In this document: in pieces, positions 1 through 6,116 of the stretch
How positions within the stretch are numbered: the first letter of the stretch is position 1
Layout: each line of letters begins with the position of its first letter
NCBI GenBank assembly: GCA_964590225.1
Contig: CAZPWS010000081.1
Coordinates: 1 to 8,699, forward strand
Direction of reading: 5' to 3'
Length of the DNA: 8,699 nt
Origin: JAEUSG01 sp964590225
Lineage (GTDB): Bacteria; Fibrobacterota; OXYB2-FULL-49-7; JAEUSG01
Translations under genes and position numbers: made by a program
The notes under the pieces: generated by a model
The model's input: only the letters and a program-made list of their open reading frames with translations
Told to the model about the DNA's origin: nothing
Database searches by the model: none

Positions 1-986
1 GAATCGATTGCATTCGCTGCATTTTTTATTGCTCTTATCTTTTCTAATCTGCTTGAATCCGCAAGAATATGATGCAGTAGCTCCCGAGCTTCCCTGTCTT
101 TTTCTATTATATCAACTGCTTCCATTCCGGATATTATGGAAATTGCCGATGACGACCCTATTTTTTTAAGCGAACGAAGAGCAGCCCCCTTTACGATAAT
201 CGATGAACTTTTTGTCAATTTTGTCAGAATAGGCAATGGATCGGGAATTATTGAAGGAATTTCGGGCAATAGCCACGCAATTGCTGAATGACATGCCTCT
301 CTTCCATCTTCAATAATAGACTTAATGTCATTATTAAGATCCCTTTCTCCAAGCCTACTAAGAGCCTTAATAGTTACGCTTTTAACACGGGGGTTCTTGT
401 GTGAGCGGAACCTTGCTAATACACCACTTAAGTTACTGTTCCGCATGGTATCTAGAGCCTCTATCGCGTTTGAAATAACACGAGAGTCGGCATCCGAAAG
501 AAACTTCATTATTCTCGCCTGAAGATCTACCTCGTTAAAACAGAGATGGAGCTTTGCCGCAGTCGCACGGAAACGGGGATCAGGATCAAAATGGGCACCG
601 TTTAATATTCTTGCAGCCGAGTCGGGCGCTGCAAATGTTAACATAAGAAGCTTCTCTGCCCGTTTAAGCGACTTTGGTTGTGATATCTCTTTTGCGAGAA
701 GAGCACCTATATCTGAACGAACCCTTTTGAGTATCTGAACCTCTTTTTCAAGAATGGCTCTTTCAATGTTAAAGCCATCATTTACAAGTTTATAATAGAT
801 AGATTCATATATAAGCTTTCTTGCTTTATCGCTTATATTACTATTCTGGGAATCTATCCGTTTTAATACAAGGTCAAAGCTACGCTTATCATTAAGAAGC
901 TGAGAGAAATCGGCCTTCTCAAGACCAAGCAGCACCACTGCATCAATATCGCTGCTAAGAGGCGAAATCAGTGAATCGTCTGCCAT
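1..986 (-). CDS. HEAT-repeat protein, partial (C-terminus beyond left edge)
   Basis: I translated this frame by hand: it is open from the ATG at 986-984 to the left edge, giving 328 codons with the stop outside the window. The first ~110 residues are helical and charged, with no signal peptide, so the protein is probably cytoplasmic. From about residue 135 there are helical-pair units of HEAT/armadillo type: DPDPRFRATAAKLHLC near 135-150, DADSRVISNAIEALDTM near 165-181, KNPRVKSVTIKALSRLG near 198-213, and SSSIIVKGAALRSLKKIG near 260-277. The D/N-P-x-V-R...A-x-x-A-L pattern is typical of HEAT repeats, which act as protein-interaction scaffolds; the partner cannot be told from sequence. The start is the first ATG after an in-frame stop, which is the stop of the upstream barrel gene 24 bases away; the ribosome binding site is weak. 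It is the last visible gene of the probable operon. The repeat class is fairly sure; the function is unknown. Confidence 0.85.
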   Translation of the reverse strand, partial: MADDSLISPLSSDIDAVVLLGLEKADFSQLLNDKRSFDLVLKRIDSQNSNISDKARKLIYESIYYKLVNDGFNIERAILEKEVQILKRVRSDIGALLAKEISQPKSLKRAEKLLMLTFAAPDSAARILNGAHFDPDPRFRATAAKLHLCFNEVDLQARIMKFLSDADSRVISNAIEALDTMRNSNLSGVLARFRSHKNPRVKSVTIKALSRLGERDLNNDIKSIIEDGREACHSAIAWLLPEIPSIIPDPLPILTKLTKSSSIIVKGAALRSLKKIGSSSAISIISGMEAVDIIEKDREARELLHHILADSSRLEKIRAIKNAANAID

Positions 987-1010
987 GTTTACTTGATCTT
1001 TGTTCGATAC

Positions 1011-1811
1011 TTAGAATTTGTCCGTATAATAAATGCGAACCTCCCTCACAACCCCTTCTGGAGAGTAGGGCATTTCCTTATTACCAATAAGATCTTTAAG
1101 CGCTAATTCAACTGTAAATGACGGAAATATACTCCACCGAACGGCCGCATTGAGATATCCCTGAATAAGTGAGCGGGAGTTGTCGTCATCAAGCGCGAGA
1201 TCGTACTCTGCCAATACAGAAAGCTCCTCGTTTATACTTTTGTCCATTCCAACAGAAAAGTTAACAAAAGCATTCTGATGCTGACCGTCCGGCTTAATTC
1301 TTTCTGATTCGGCCTGATTATCTATCGTGCTATAGTTGACAAGAAAATGAAAGCCAAGGGGCTGACCAAGAAACAGATAGCTTTTGCTCACCGCGCCAAA
1401 AAACCCTTTGGATTTGAAATCAAAACGGGGATAATAAAGCGAATCCGTGCTTTTATAATAATTACCGGAGCCTTGGGATTCAAAACCAATAGCAAGCCCT
1501 GGCATGTAATACGACTCTTCCATTAGCCGATATTTGACAAGAACTCCGGGGATATTTTGTACCCTAACTCCACCGCTACCAATTGCGTTCATGAGTGAGT
1601 GTGCCACGCCGAAAGAAAACCTGTTTGTGATTCCAAGCCCGAAAGAATAGGCAAGTCCGCCCCCGCCAAAAAAATTTATGCCTAACCCAAACTGGCCTTT
1701 ATTGTAGGAACCGGCCGTCGGCTGTTCAACAAGTTTTATAGGCTGCAGAGCCTCGCTAAAGGTGATAGAAACAAACAGAAGAACCAATACTGACAACTTT
1801 TTTCTATTCAT
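1011..1811 (-). CDS. Predicted outer-membrane beta-barrel protein (YjbH-like style)
   Basis: A 266-residue protein with a clear signal peptide: MNRKK, then a hydrophobic run to about residue 20, with likely cleavage near SEA-LQ. The mature part is rich in glycine and aromatic residues arranged as alternating strands (GQFGLGINFFGGGGLAYSFG, NRFSFGVAHS, GLAIGFESQG, LSVLAEYDLAL, GYLNAAVRWSIF, FTVELALKDLIGN) and ends in phenylalanine, as outer-membrane barrels usually do. From memory, the order 'fixed function / self-similar strands / AEYDLAL / YLNAAVRW / DLIGN / REVRIYY' resembles a widespread barrel family of FCB and candidate phyla related in style to YjbH exopolysaccharide proteins; that link is an inference. 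Its ATG overlaps the end of the upstream CxxC lipoprotein gene by 8 bases (ATGAATAG), implying translational coupling and perhaps a shared process. Outer-membrane location is well supported; a specific role, such as in polysaccharide passage, is not. Confidence 0.8.
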   Translation of the reverse strand: MNRKKLSVLVLLFVSITFSEALQPIKLVEQPTAGSYNKGQFGLGINFFGGGGLAYSFGLGITNRFSFGVAHSLMNAIGSGGVRVQNIPGVLVKYRLMEESYYMPGLAIGFESQGSGNYYKSTDSLYYPRFDFKSKGFFGAVSKSYLFLGQPLGFHFLVNYSTIDNQAESERIKPDGQHQNAFVNFSVGMDKSINEELSVLAEYDLALDDDNSRSLIQGYLNAAVRWSIFPSFTVELALKDLIGNKEMPYSPEGVVREVRIYYTDKF

Positions 1812-2154
1812 TTTTCACCACCGTGTCTTTAGGTATTGTATCCTGCGCATGCTCTTTTGTACATCCATTGCAATTGCCGCTACCTTTACAGTAGTGGCAT
1901 TTTCCTCTACCTTCACAAAAAGGGCATGCCTCTTCTATGAAGTTGTTCTTTTTGCCTACAAGCCTTTTTCCACTTCCCTTACAGTACTGACAAACGCCGG
2001 ATCCCTTGCAATTAAAACACTTCCCGTTTTCATAATGCGTGCAAAGAACGCAGGCTTTAGCATCATATCTTGGCGTAGTGTTCTCCTTCTTAACGCAATT
2101 TGCAAAGAAAAAAGGCAAGGCAAGCAACAAAATCAATGATGGTTTAATCGGCAT
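1804..2154 (-). CDS. Small predicted lipoprotein with DnaJ-type CxxCxGxG zinc-finger motifs
   Basis: A 116-residue protein. Residues 1-19 form a lipoprotein-like signal (basic K4, hydrophobic core, FFFAN) before Cys20; Asn at -1 is not the canonical Gly/Ala/Ser, so lipidation is likely but not certain. The mature part has six CxxC pairs: C35/C38, C46/C49, C55/C58, C77/C80, C86/C89 and C95/C98. Four are followed by the GxG of the CxxCxGxG motif known from the DnaJ cysteine-rich domain (CFNCKGSG, CQYCKGSG, CPFCEGRG, CHYCKGSG). There is no J domain, so it is not DnaJ. In DnaJ such motifs bind zinc and unfolded protein; in the periplasm they could instead form disulfides. The ATG has AAAGGA upstream at a workable distance. 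It lies 66 bases after the previous gene and overlaps the following barrel gene by 8 bases, suggesting a paired envelope role, for example in assembly or redox handling of the barrel. That function is an inference. Confidence 0.82.
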   Translation of the reverse strand: MPIKPSLILLLALPFFFANCVKKENTTPRYDAKACVLCTHYENGKCFNCKGSGVCQYCKGSGKRLVGKKNNFIEEACPFCEGRGKCHYCKGSGNCNGCTKEHAQDTIPKDTVVKNE

Positions 2155-2220
2155 CTGTATTATATCCTTTCGATTATCCAGCCTACTTGTATATATAAAA
2201 AAAATAACTGGGCATTAGCA

Positions 2221-2958
2221 CTATTCAAGCTTAAATTCCATGGAAAGACGGTCAAATTTGATATTTCCACCACCATGGGTGGTCCCTTTTGTTGCAACGA
2301 AAATACCATATCTCATTTTAGATTCTTTTAACGGATTTGACCCGACAAAAAGCAGGGAATCGTTTAGAAAGACACCAACGGTTTCATTAGATATGGAAAT
2401 CGAAAGTTTTTCAACCACGGCAGGAGGTGTTTTCCTATTTCCTGCCCACATTAATTTCGCTTTTTCCCCTTCGCTTTTGTATTCAACAACCTCAACCTTT
2501 GCTCTTTTGTAAAAGCGGATAAATGATGATGGGAGTCCGCTTATCGGATTTATTGTAGCACCTTCAGGAAAAAAAAGCAGGGCGGTCACTATGTCTGGAT
2601 TACTGGATGGTATTGTTCTGTCGGCCGAAAAAACGAATTCATTTGCAGAAATATCAATAGGAAGAACTGAATAATAGCCTCCAGATTTAGCGTTCCTTTT
2701 CAGCGTTCGCACAGGCACTTTTAGAGCATTTTCGGAAACATTAAAGTCAAGAGTCCCAACCTTGGTGAAATGGTTTGTAGTAGTGTCTCCATCGTTAAAT
2801 CCAGCAAAGAAGAGCAGAGAGCGGCCCGGATGTGCGGTATAGTAATCAACGGGTTGGTCGGTCTGATTTACCCCGATAAAATTTCTGTCAGCTATGTTTG
2901 CATCTAATGAAAATGATGCTGAAAAAAGCATCACAATAATCGCAGCTGTAGGATACAT
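2221..2958 (-). CDS. Exported protein of unknown function, probable jelly-roll (LamG/DUF1080-like) fold
   Basis: A 245-residue protein. The first ~18 residues are hydrophobic (MYPTAAIIVMLFSASFS) and could be a signal peptide, although there is no basic n-region. The second half shows the strand pattern of concanavalin-like sandwich domains: VEVVEYKSEGEKAKLMWAG, LSISISNETVGVFLNDSLLF near 185-204, then MRYGIFVATKG and a final IKFDRLSMEF. The order 'strand - VFLND - LLF - YGIF - FDRLSM' is what is seen in LamG and in 3-keto-disaccharide hydrolase (DUF1080) domains, but no catalytic residues can be named. Its ATG overlaps the TAA of the upstream PfkB kinase gene by one base (TAATG), and GAGG sits five bases before the ATG, so translation is probably coupled to that of the kinase. 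A carbohydrate-binding role would fit the kinase neighbour but is only a guess; the gene is real, the function unknown. Confidence 0.75.
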   Translation of the reverse strand: MYPTAAIIVMLFSASFSLDANIADRNFIGVNQTDQPVDYYTAHPGRSLLFFAGFNDGDTTTNHFTKVGTLDFNVSENALKVPVRTLKRNAKSGGYYSVLPIDISANEFVFSADRTIPSSNPDIVTALLFFPEGATINPISGLPSSFIRFYKRAKVEVVEYKSEGEKAKLMWAGNRKTPPAVVEKLSISISNETVGVFLNDSLLFVGSNPLKESKMRYGIFVATKGTTHGGGNIKFDRLSMEFKLE

Positions 2959-3857
2959 TAAAACCTCGTCATCCTCATTATGTCATTGAATCGTCCATCC
3001 AGTTCTTTTTTTGAAATCGTTCGCAGCTTGTTTAAGCTAAAAGCTTCGACGCAATAGGATGCTGCTACTGTACCATAAACAACGCCTTTGCGTAACGATT
3101 CCTCTGTAACTTTGTTCTTTGAGGAGATATATCCCATAAGCCCTCCAATAAATGAGTCTCCTGCACCTGTAGGATCAACAACTTTTTTCAATGGATAGGC
3201 TGGCGATTGAAAAATTCCGTTCTTCGTAAATAATACTGCACCATTACTCCCTTTTTTTATTACTACAAAGCGAACCCCACACTTTAAAAGTTCGTTTCCA
3301 GCACATATCAGATTCTTTTTACCGGTATATAACACGGCTTCTTCATCGTTCATAACAATAAGGTCCACCCGCCTAAGAAGAGAGTCAACTTCTTTCCGTT
3401 TTATATTTATCCATAGGTCCATTGTGTCAACTGCAACAAATTTTGGCGCACACATCTGATCGAGAACCAGATGTTGTAAACAGGGATCTATATTCGCAAG
3501 AAGCACAAATTGAGTGCCGCAGTATGCGTTTGGAATTTTCGGTCTGAAATCAGCAAAAACATTAAGGTGAATTTCAAGGGTTTCCCTTGTTTTAAACTCC
3601 GGCTGATATTTACCTGTCCAGCGGAAGGTATCCCCTGCGGCTATTTCGAGCCCCTCAAGATCGATATTCCTGCTTTTATATAACGACATATGCTTTTTAG
3701 GAAAGTCCTTTCCTACTATTCCAACAAGACGGACCCCATTAAAGAGTGATGCTGCTACCGAAGCATAAGAGGCAGAGCCGCCAAGTACGCCATTTGCGGA
3801 AGCAGACTCAGTTATTATATTGTCTATTCCAACAGAACCTACTATCAATAATGACAT
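2958..3857 (-). CDS. PfkB-family (ribokinase-like) carbohydrate kinase
   Basis: A 299-residue cytoplasmic kinase, the usual length for the PfkB/ribokinase superfamily. It should phosphorylate a sugar- or nucleoside-type alcohol using ATP. Seen in sequence: the N-terminal first strand IVGSVGID (5-12); the GGSASYAS segment (26-33), matching the family's glycine-rich signature 1; the lid-like strands around 78-98; LIVMNDEEA (166-174), which matches the N-x-x-E motif region; VVIKKGSNGAVLF (198-210); and the signature-2 motif DPTGAGDSF (228-236), where D234 is the catalytic base and the GAGD glycines form the anion hole. The whole layout, including CVEAF near 269-273 and the terminal MTRF, matches a conserved but substrate-undefined PfkB subfamily as I recall it, so ribokinase or fructokinase should not be assumed. 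A perfect AGGAGG precedes the ATG. It follows argS by 23 bases and its stop overlaps the next gene. Confidence 0.93.
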   Translation of the reverse strand: MSLLIVGSVGIDNIITESASANGVLGGSASYASVAASLFNGVRLVGIVGKDFPKKHMSLYKSRNIDLEGLEIAAGDTFRWTGKYQPEFKTRETLEIHLNVFADFRPKIPNAYCGTQFVLLANIDPCLQHLVLDQMCAPKFVAVDTMDLWINIKRKEVDSLLRRVDLIVMNDEEAVLYTGKKNLICAGNELLKCGVRFVVIKKGSNGAVLFTKNGIFQSPAYPLKKVVDPTGAGDSFIGGLMGYISSKNKVTEESLRKGVVYGTVAASYCVEAFSLNKLRTISKKELDGRFNDIMRMTRF

Positions 3858-3863
3858 TCCTAA

Positions 3864-3869
3864 CCTCCT
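3864..3869 (-). promoter_or_regulatory. Strong Shine-Dalgarno for the PfkB kinase
   Basis: AGGAGG on the minus strand, six bases before the ATG at 3857-3855. It is the best ribosome binding site in the window and confirms this start. It lies within the 23-base argS-kinase gap, so the kinase can be translated independently of argS. Confidence 0.8.
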
Positions 3870-3880
3870 AAAGAAATAGC

Positions 3881-5626
3881 TTACATTCTTTCAAGAGCAT
3901 TGATTCCAAGCAAAGATAACGCCGACTTTATTGTGTCGCCAGTGAGCTTGTAAAGGGCAACTCTTGACTCTCGTATTGCAGTATTCGTTTCCTTAATAAC
4001 CGGGGCCTCCCTCAAATTATAATAAAAGTTGAACTCCCCGCTTATTTTGTTTAAAAATTCTGTAATAAAATTGGGCTTTAACTCTCTCGCCGCTGATTTA
4101 ACCTGATTTGCAAACAGGTCAACAAGCTTAATAATGTTTCGTTCAACCGGTAACTGTATTTTTATTTCCGGCCGAGAAGACATAGCACCGTATATTTCTT
4201 CGCACTTCCTAAGTACACTTCGGATTCGTGCGTGTGTGTACAACTGGTATGGCGCGGTATTGCCCTCCAACGCAAGCATGCGATCCCAATCAAACACTGT
4301 GTCTGATTTTAAGTCATGATTAATTTCAGAATACTTAAGAGACGCTATGCCCACCGTTTCAGCAATTGTTTCCTTTTCACTTTCAGGCAAAGATGGGTTT
4401 TTCGTTTCAACAACAGCTCTTGCTCTTTCAACGGCCTCATTAAGTATCCCTTCAAGACCAACAGCATTCCCCTCCCGAGTCGAAAATGGACGGCCATCTT
4501 TCCCCTTAATAGAACCAAACCAGACATGGATTTTTTCGATATTATTTCCAGAAAGCCACTCATCAGCTATTGCAAATATGGATTTGAAGTGGTCTTGCTG
4601 GCGGGCGTCAGTTACATAAACTATTCGTGACGGATTATACTCCCTTTTTCTGTAAAGAATAGCTGCAAGGTCCGTTGTAGCATAAATAAAACCACCATCA
4701 CTTTTTTTTATGAGAATTGGCCCCTTAATTCCATATCGGGCTTCGGTATCAACAATAATGGCGCCATTATCCTCATGAGCTATTTTTTTATCAACAAGCT
4801 CCTGTACTACGGTTGATAGCCATGGCTGGTAGAAACTTTCGCCATTTACAGTATCAAAAGTAACCGAAAGCCTTTCGTATATCCTGTTGAATTCTGCCAT
4901 TGAACGGTTTACAAATTCGTTCCATAGTTTCCTGTTTTCTTCATCGCCCTGCTGAAGCTTTACAAGTTCTGCCCGTGCATGGTTCTCCATTTCAGCGTTT
5001 GCTTCTGATTGAAACTTTACATACAGTCGCTCAAGTTCGGCAATTGGCGATTCGCTATAATTTTTAATGTCAACCCATTTCCTGTATGCGACTATAAGCT
5101 TGCCAAACTGCGTACCATAATCACCAATATGGTTATCAGCAATAACAGTTGCTCCACAATAACGAAGTATATTGTTAATAACATTGCCGATAATTGTTGC
5201 ACGAAAATGGCCTATATGCATGCTTTTTGCCACATTCGGGCTTGAATAATCTATCACTATTGTTTTGCCGGAAAAAATTTCACAACAGCTTCTACTGCTA
5301 TTAACGATAAGTTCCAACCCCTTTTTTTCAAGATACGCATCAGCAAGGGTAATGTTTATAAAACCTGGCTTAACTGCATGAACAGACGAAAAGCAAGAAT
5401 TCGCAGAGAGCTTTTCTGCCATAGCAAGAGCAATATCCATAGGATTCTTACCTATTCTTTTTGCTATGCTTAAGGCAAACTCACTTTGATAGTCGCCAAA
5501 CTTAGGATTATCGCACATTTTAACATTGGGCGAAACATCAAATACACTGTCTGGAAAAGTAACCTTTACAGCTGCAAACAGAATGGCTGATAATTCGTCC
5601 GTAATTGGAACTGGCGGTTTGCTCAT
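3881..5626 (-). CDS. argS: Arginyl-tRNA synthetase (EC 6.1.1.19)
   Basis: A 581-residue class I synthetase that charges tRNA-Arg with arginine using ATP in the cytoplasm; the length is normal for bacterial ArgRS. Domains in order: the N-terminal Add1 tRNA-recognition domain (about 1-110, with FGDYQSEFAL at 44-53 and GFIN at 88-91), the Rossmann catalytic core with SPNVAKSMHIGH (129-140; HIGH signature 137-140), GDYGTQFG (168-175, commonly GDWGTQFG), IYATTDLAA (314-322), YVTDARQQDHF (337-347), and FSTREG (381-386) in place of a KMSK loop, which many ArgRSs lack in canonical form. The C-terminal helical DALR anticodon domain includes the APYQLYTHARIRS segment (458-470) and ends LLGINALERM. The start overlaps the rsfS stop as ATGA with only a weak AAGAA upstream, so translation is probably coupled to rsfS. 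An in-frame slippery heptamer lies just upstream. Identification is secure. Confidence 0.97.
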   Translation of the reverse strand: MSKPPVPITDELSAILFAAVKVTFPDSVFDVSPNVKMCDNPKFGDYQSEFALSIAKRIGKNPMDIALAMAEKLSANSCFSSVHAVKPGFINITLADAYLEKKGLELIVNSSRSCCEIFSGKTIVIDYSSPNVAKSMHIGHFRATIIGNVINNILRYCGATVIADNHIGDYGTQFGKLIVAYRKWVDIKNYSESPIAELERLYVKFQSEANAEMENHARAELVKLQQGDEENRKLWNEFVNRSMAEFNRIYERLSVTFDTVNGESFYQPWLSTVVQELVDKKIAHEDNGAIIVDTEARYGIKGPILIKKSDGGFIYATTDLAAILYRKREYNPSRIVYVTDARQQDHFKSIFAIADEWLSGNNIEKIHVWFGSIKGKDGRPFSTREGNAVGLEGILNEAVERARAVVETKNPSLPESEKETIAETVGIASLKYSEINHDLKSDTVFDWDRMLALEGNTAPYQLYTHARIRSVLRKCEEIYGAMSSRPEIKIQLPVERNIIKLVDLFANQVKSAARELKPNFITEFLNKISGEFNFYYNLREAPVIKETNTAIRESRVALYKLTGDTIKSALSLLGINALERM

Positions 5627-6084
5627 TTCTTTTTTCGAACCATCTTCTTAATGCTCTTCACACTCTTGACTTTTTTAACTTTTTTGACGCTTTTTTTAGC
5701 TTTGATCTTTTTGATTTCTATCTGCTCAGGCATATCAACTTTAAGTTCATAGGCAAGTTGTTCGGCATCGCCATAAAGCTTTTCGATGTTATAATATGAT
5801 CGGCGGGCCTTGGAAAAAAGGTGTACAATACAATCAAAAAAATCAAGCACCAGCCACTCTGTGCCGTGGCCGCCATCTCTATGCGAGCAAATAGCGCCAA
5901 CCTTTCTAAGTTCGTTCTCAAGTGCGTCTGCAATCGCTTTCAGGTGAGGTTCAGAAAGAGCCGTTGCAATTACAAAAAAATCAGCGGGCGCTCCGAATTT
6001 ACGAAGATCGAGAATCGAGATGTCATAAGCTTTTTTATCGGCAATAATGGCTGATATTTTTAGCGCAAAATCCTTGCTTGTCAT
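5623..6084 (-). CDS. rsfS: Ribosome silencing factor RsfS (Iojap family) with lysine-rich C-terminal tail
   Basis: RsfS binds ribosomal protein uL14 on the 50S subunit and blocks joining to the 30S, lowering translation in starvation or stationary phase. The family core is plain: YDISILDLRKFGAPADFFVIAT, then SEPHLKAIADALE, the H-x-D-G-G-HGTEWLVLDFFDCIVHLF segment and the YYNIEKLYGDA end motif. I chose the ATG at 6084-6082, giving 153 residues, because GGAGG lies 11 bases upstream of it. The longer GTG option at 6102 (159 residues) would overlap that Shine-Dalgarno itself, has no ribosome binding site and sits two codons after an in-frame stop. The core ends near residue 115; beyond it is an unusual tail in which 17 of the last 29 residues are Lys or Arg, interspersed with Val/Ile/Ser. 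The TGA stop overlaps the argS start by four bases. Identification is secure; the tail's role is unknown. Confidence 0.94.
   Translation of the reverse strand: MTSKDFALKISAIIADKKAYDISILDLRKFGAPADFFVIATALSEPHLKAIADALENELRKVGAICSHRDGGHGTEWLVLDFFDCIVHLFSKARRSYYNIEKLYGDAEQLAYELKVDMPEQIEIKKIKAKKSVKKVKKVKSVKSIKKMVRKKK
5626..5712 (-). repeat. Lysine-rich low-complexity tail of RsfS
   Basis: The last 29 codons of rsfS encode about 16 Lys and one Arg in short K-K-x and K-x-V/I/S units (KKIK, KKSV, KKVKKV, KSVKS, KKMVRKKK). On the coding strand this gives runs of six or seven adenines. It could be an RNA/ribosome-binding extension or simply low-complexity growth; RsfS proteins normally end shortly after the core. 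Confidence 0.7.
5629..5635 (-). promoter_or_regulatory. In-frame A_AAA_AAG slippery heptamer at the rsfS-argS junction
   Basis: The last rsfS codons read CGA AAA AAG AAA TGA, placing the classic dnaX-type -1 slippery heptamer A_AAA_AAG in the correct frame three codons before the stop. Because argS starts in the ATGA overlap it is in the -1 frame, so a slip would read GAA ATG AGC AAA, continuing into argS. No clear stimulatory Shine-Dalgarno or stem-loop was seen, and the heptamer may be a by-product of lysine codons. Confidence 0.4.
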
Positions 6085-6095
6085 AATAACAGACG

Positions 6096-6100
6096 CCTCC
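6096..6100 (-). promoter_or_regulatory. Shine-Dalgarno deciding the rsfS start
   Basis: GGAGG on the minus strand lies 11 bases before the ATG at 6084-6082. It overlaps the upstream GTG at 6102-6100 and so argues against that GTG as the start. An ATT codon at 6087-6085 would have a better spacing (8) but is a very rare initiator. Confidence 0.6.
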
Positions 6101-6116
6101 ACAGTTTAAACAAACT

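Noticed and set aside
1762..2139. A 125-codon plus-strand open frame opposite the lipoprotein gene
   Set aside because: Opposite-strand shadow of the CxxC protein and of the barrel signal peptide; no recognisable product.
2159..2164. Perfect TATAAT on the minus strand before the lipoprotein gene
   Set aside because: It ends only four bases before the ATG, so transcription would start inside the gene, and no -35-like sequence occurs at 16-18 bases spacing.
5623..6102. rsfS starting at GTG 6102
   Set aside because: That GTG overlaps the GGAGG Shine-Dalgarno serving the downstream ATG and has no ribosome binding site of its own.
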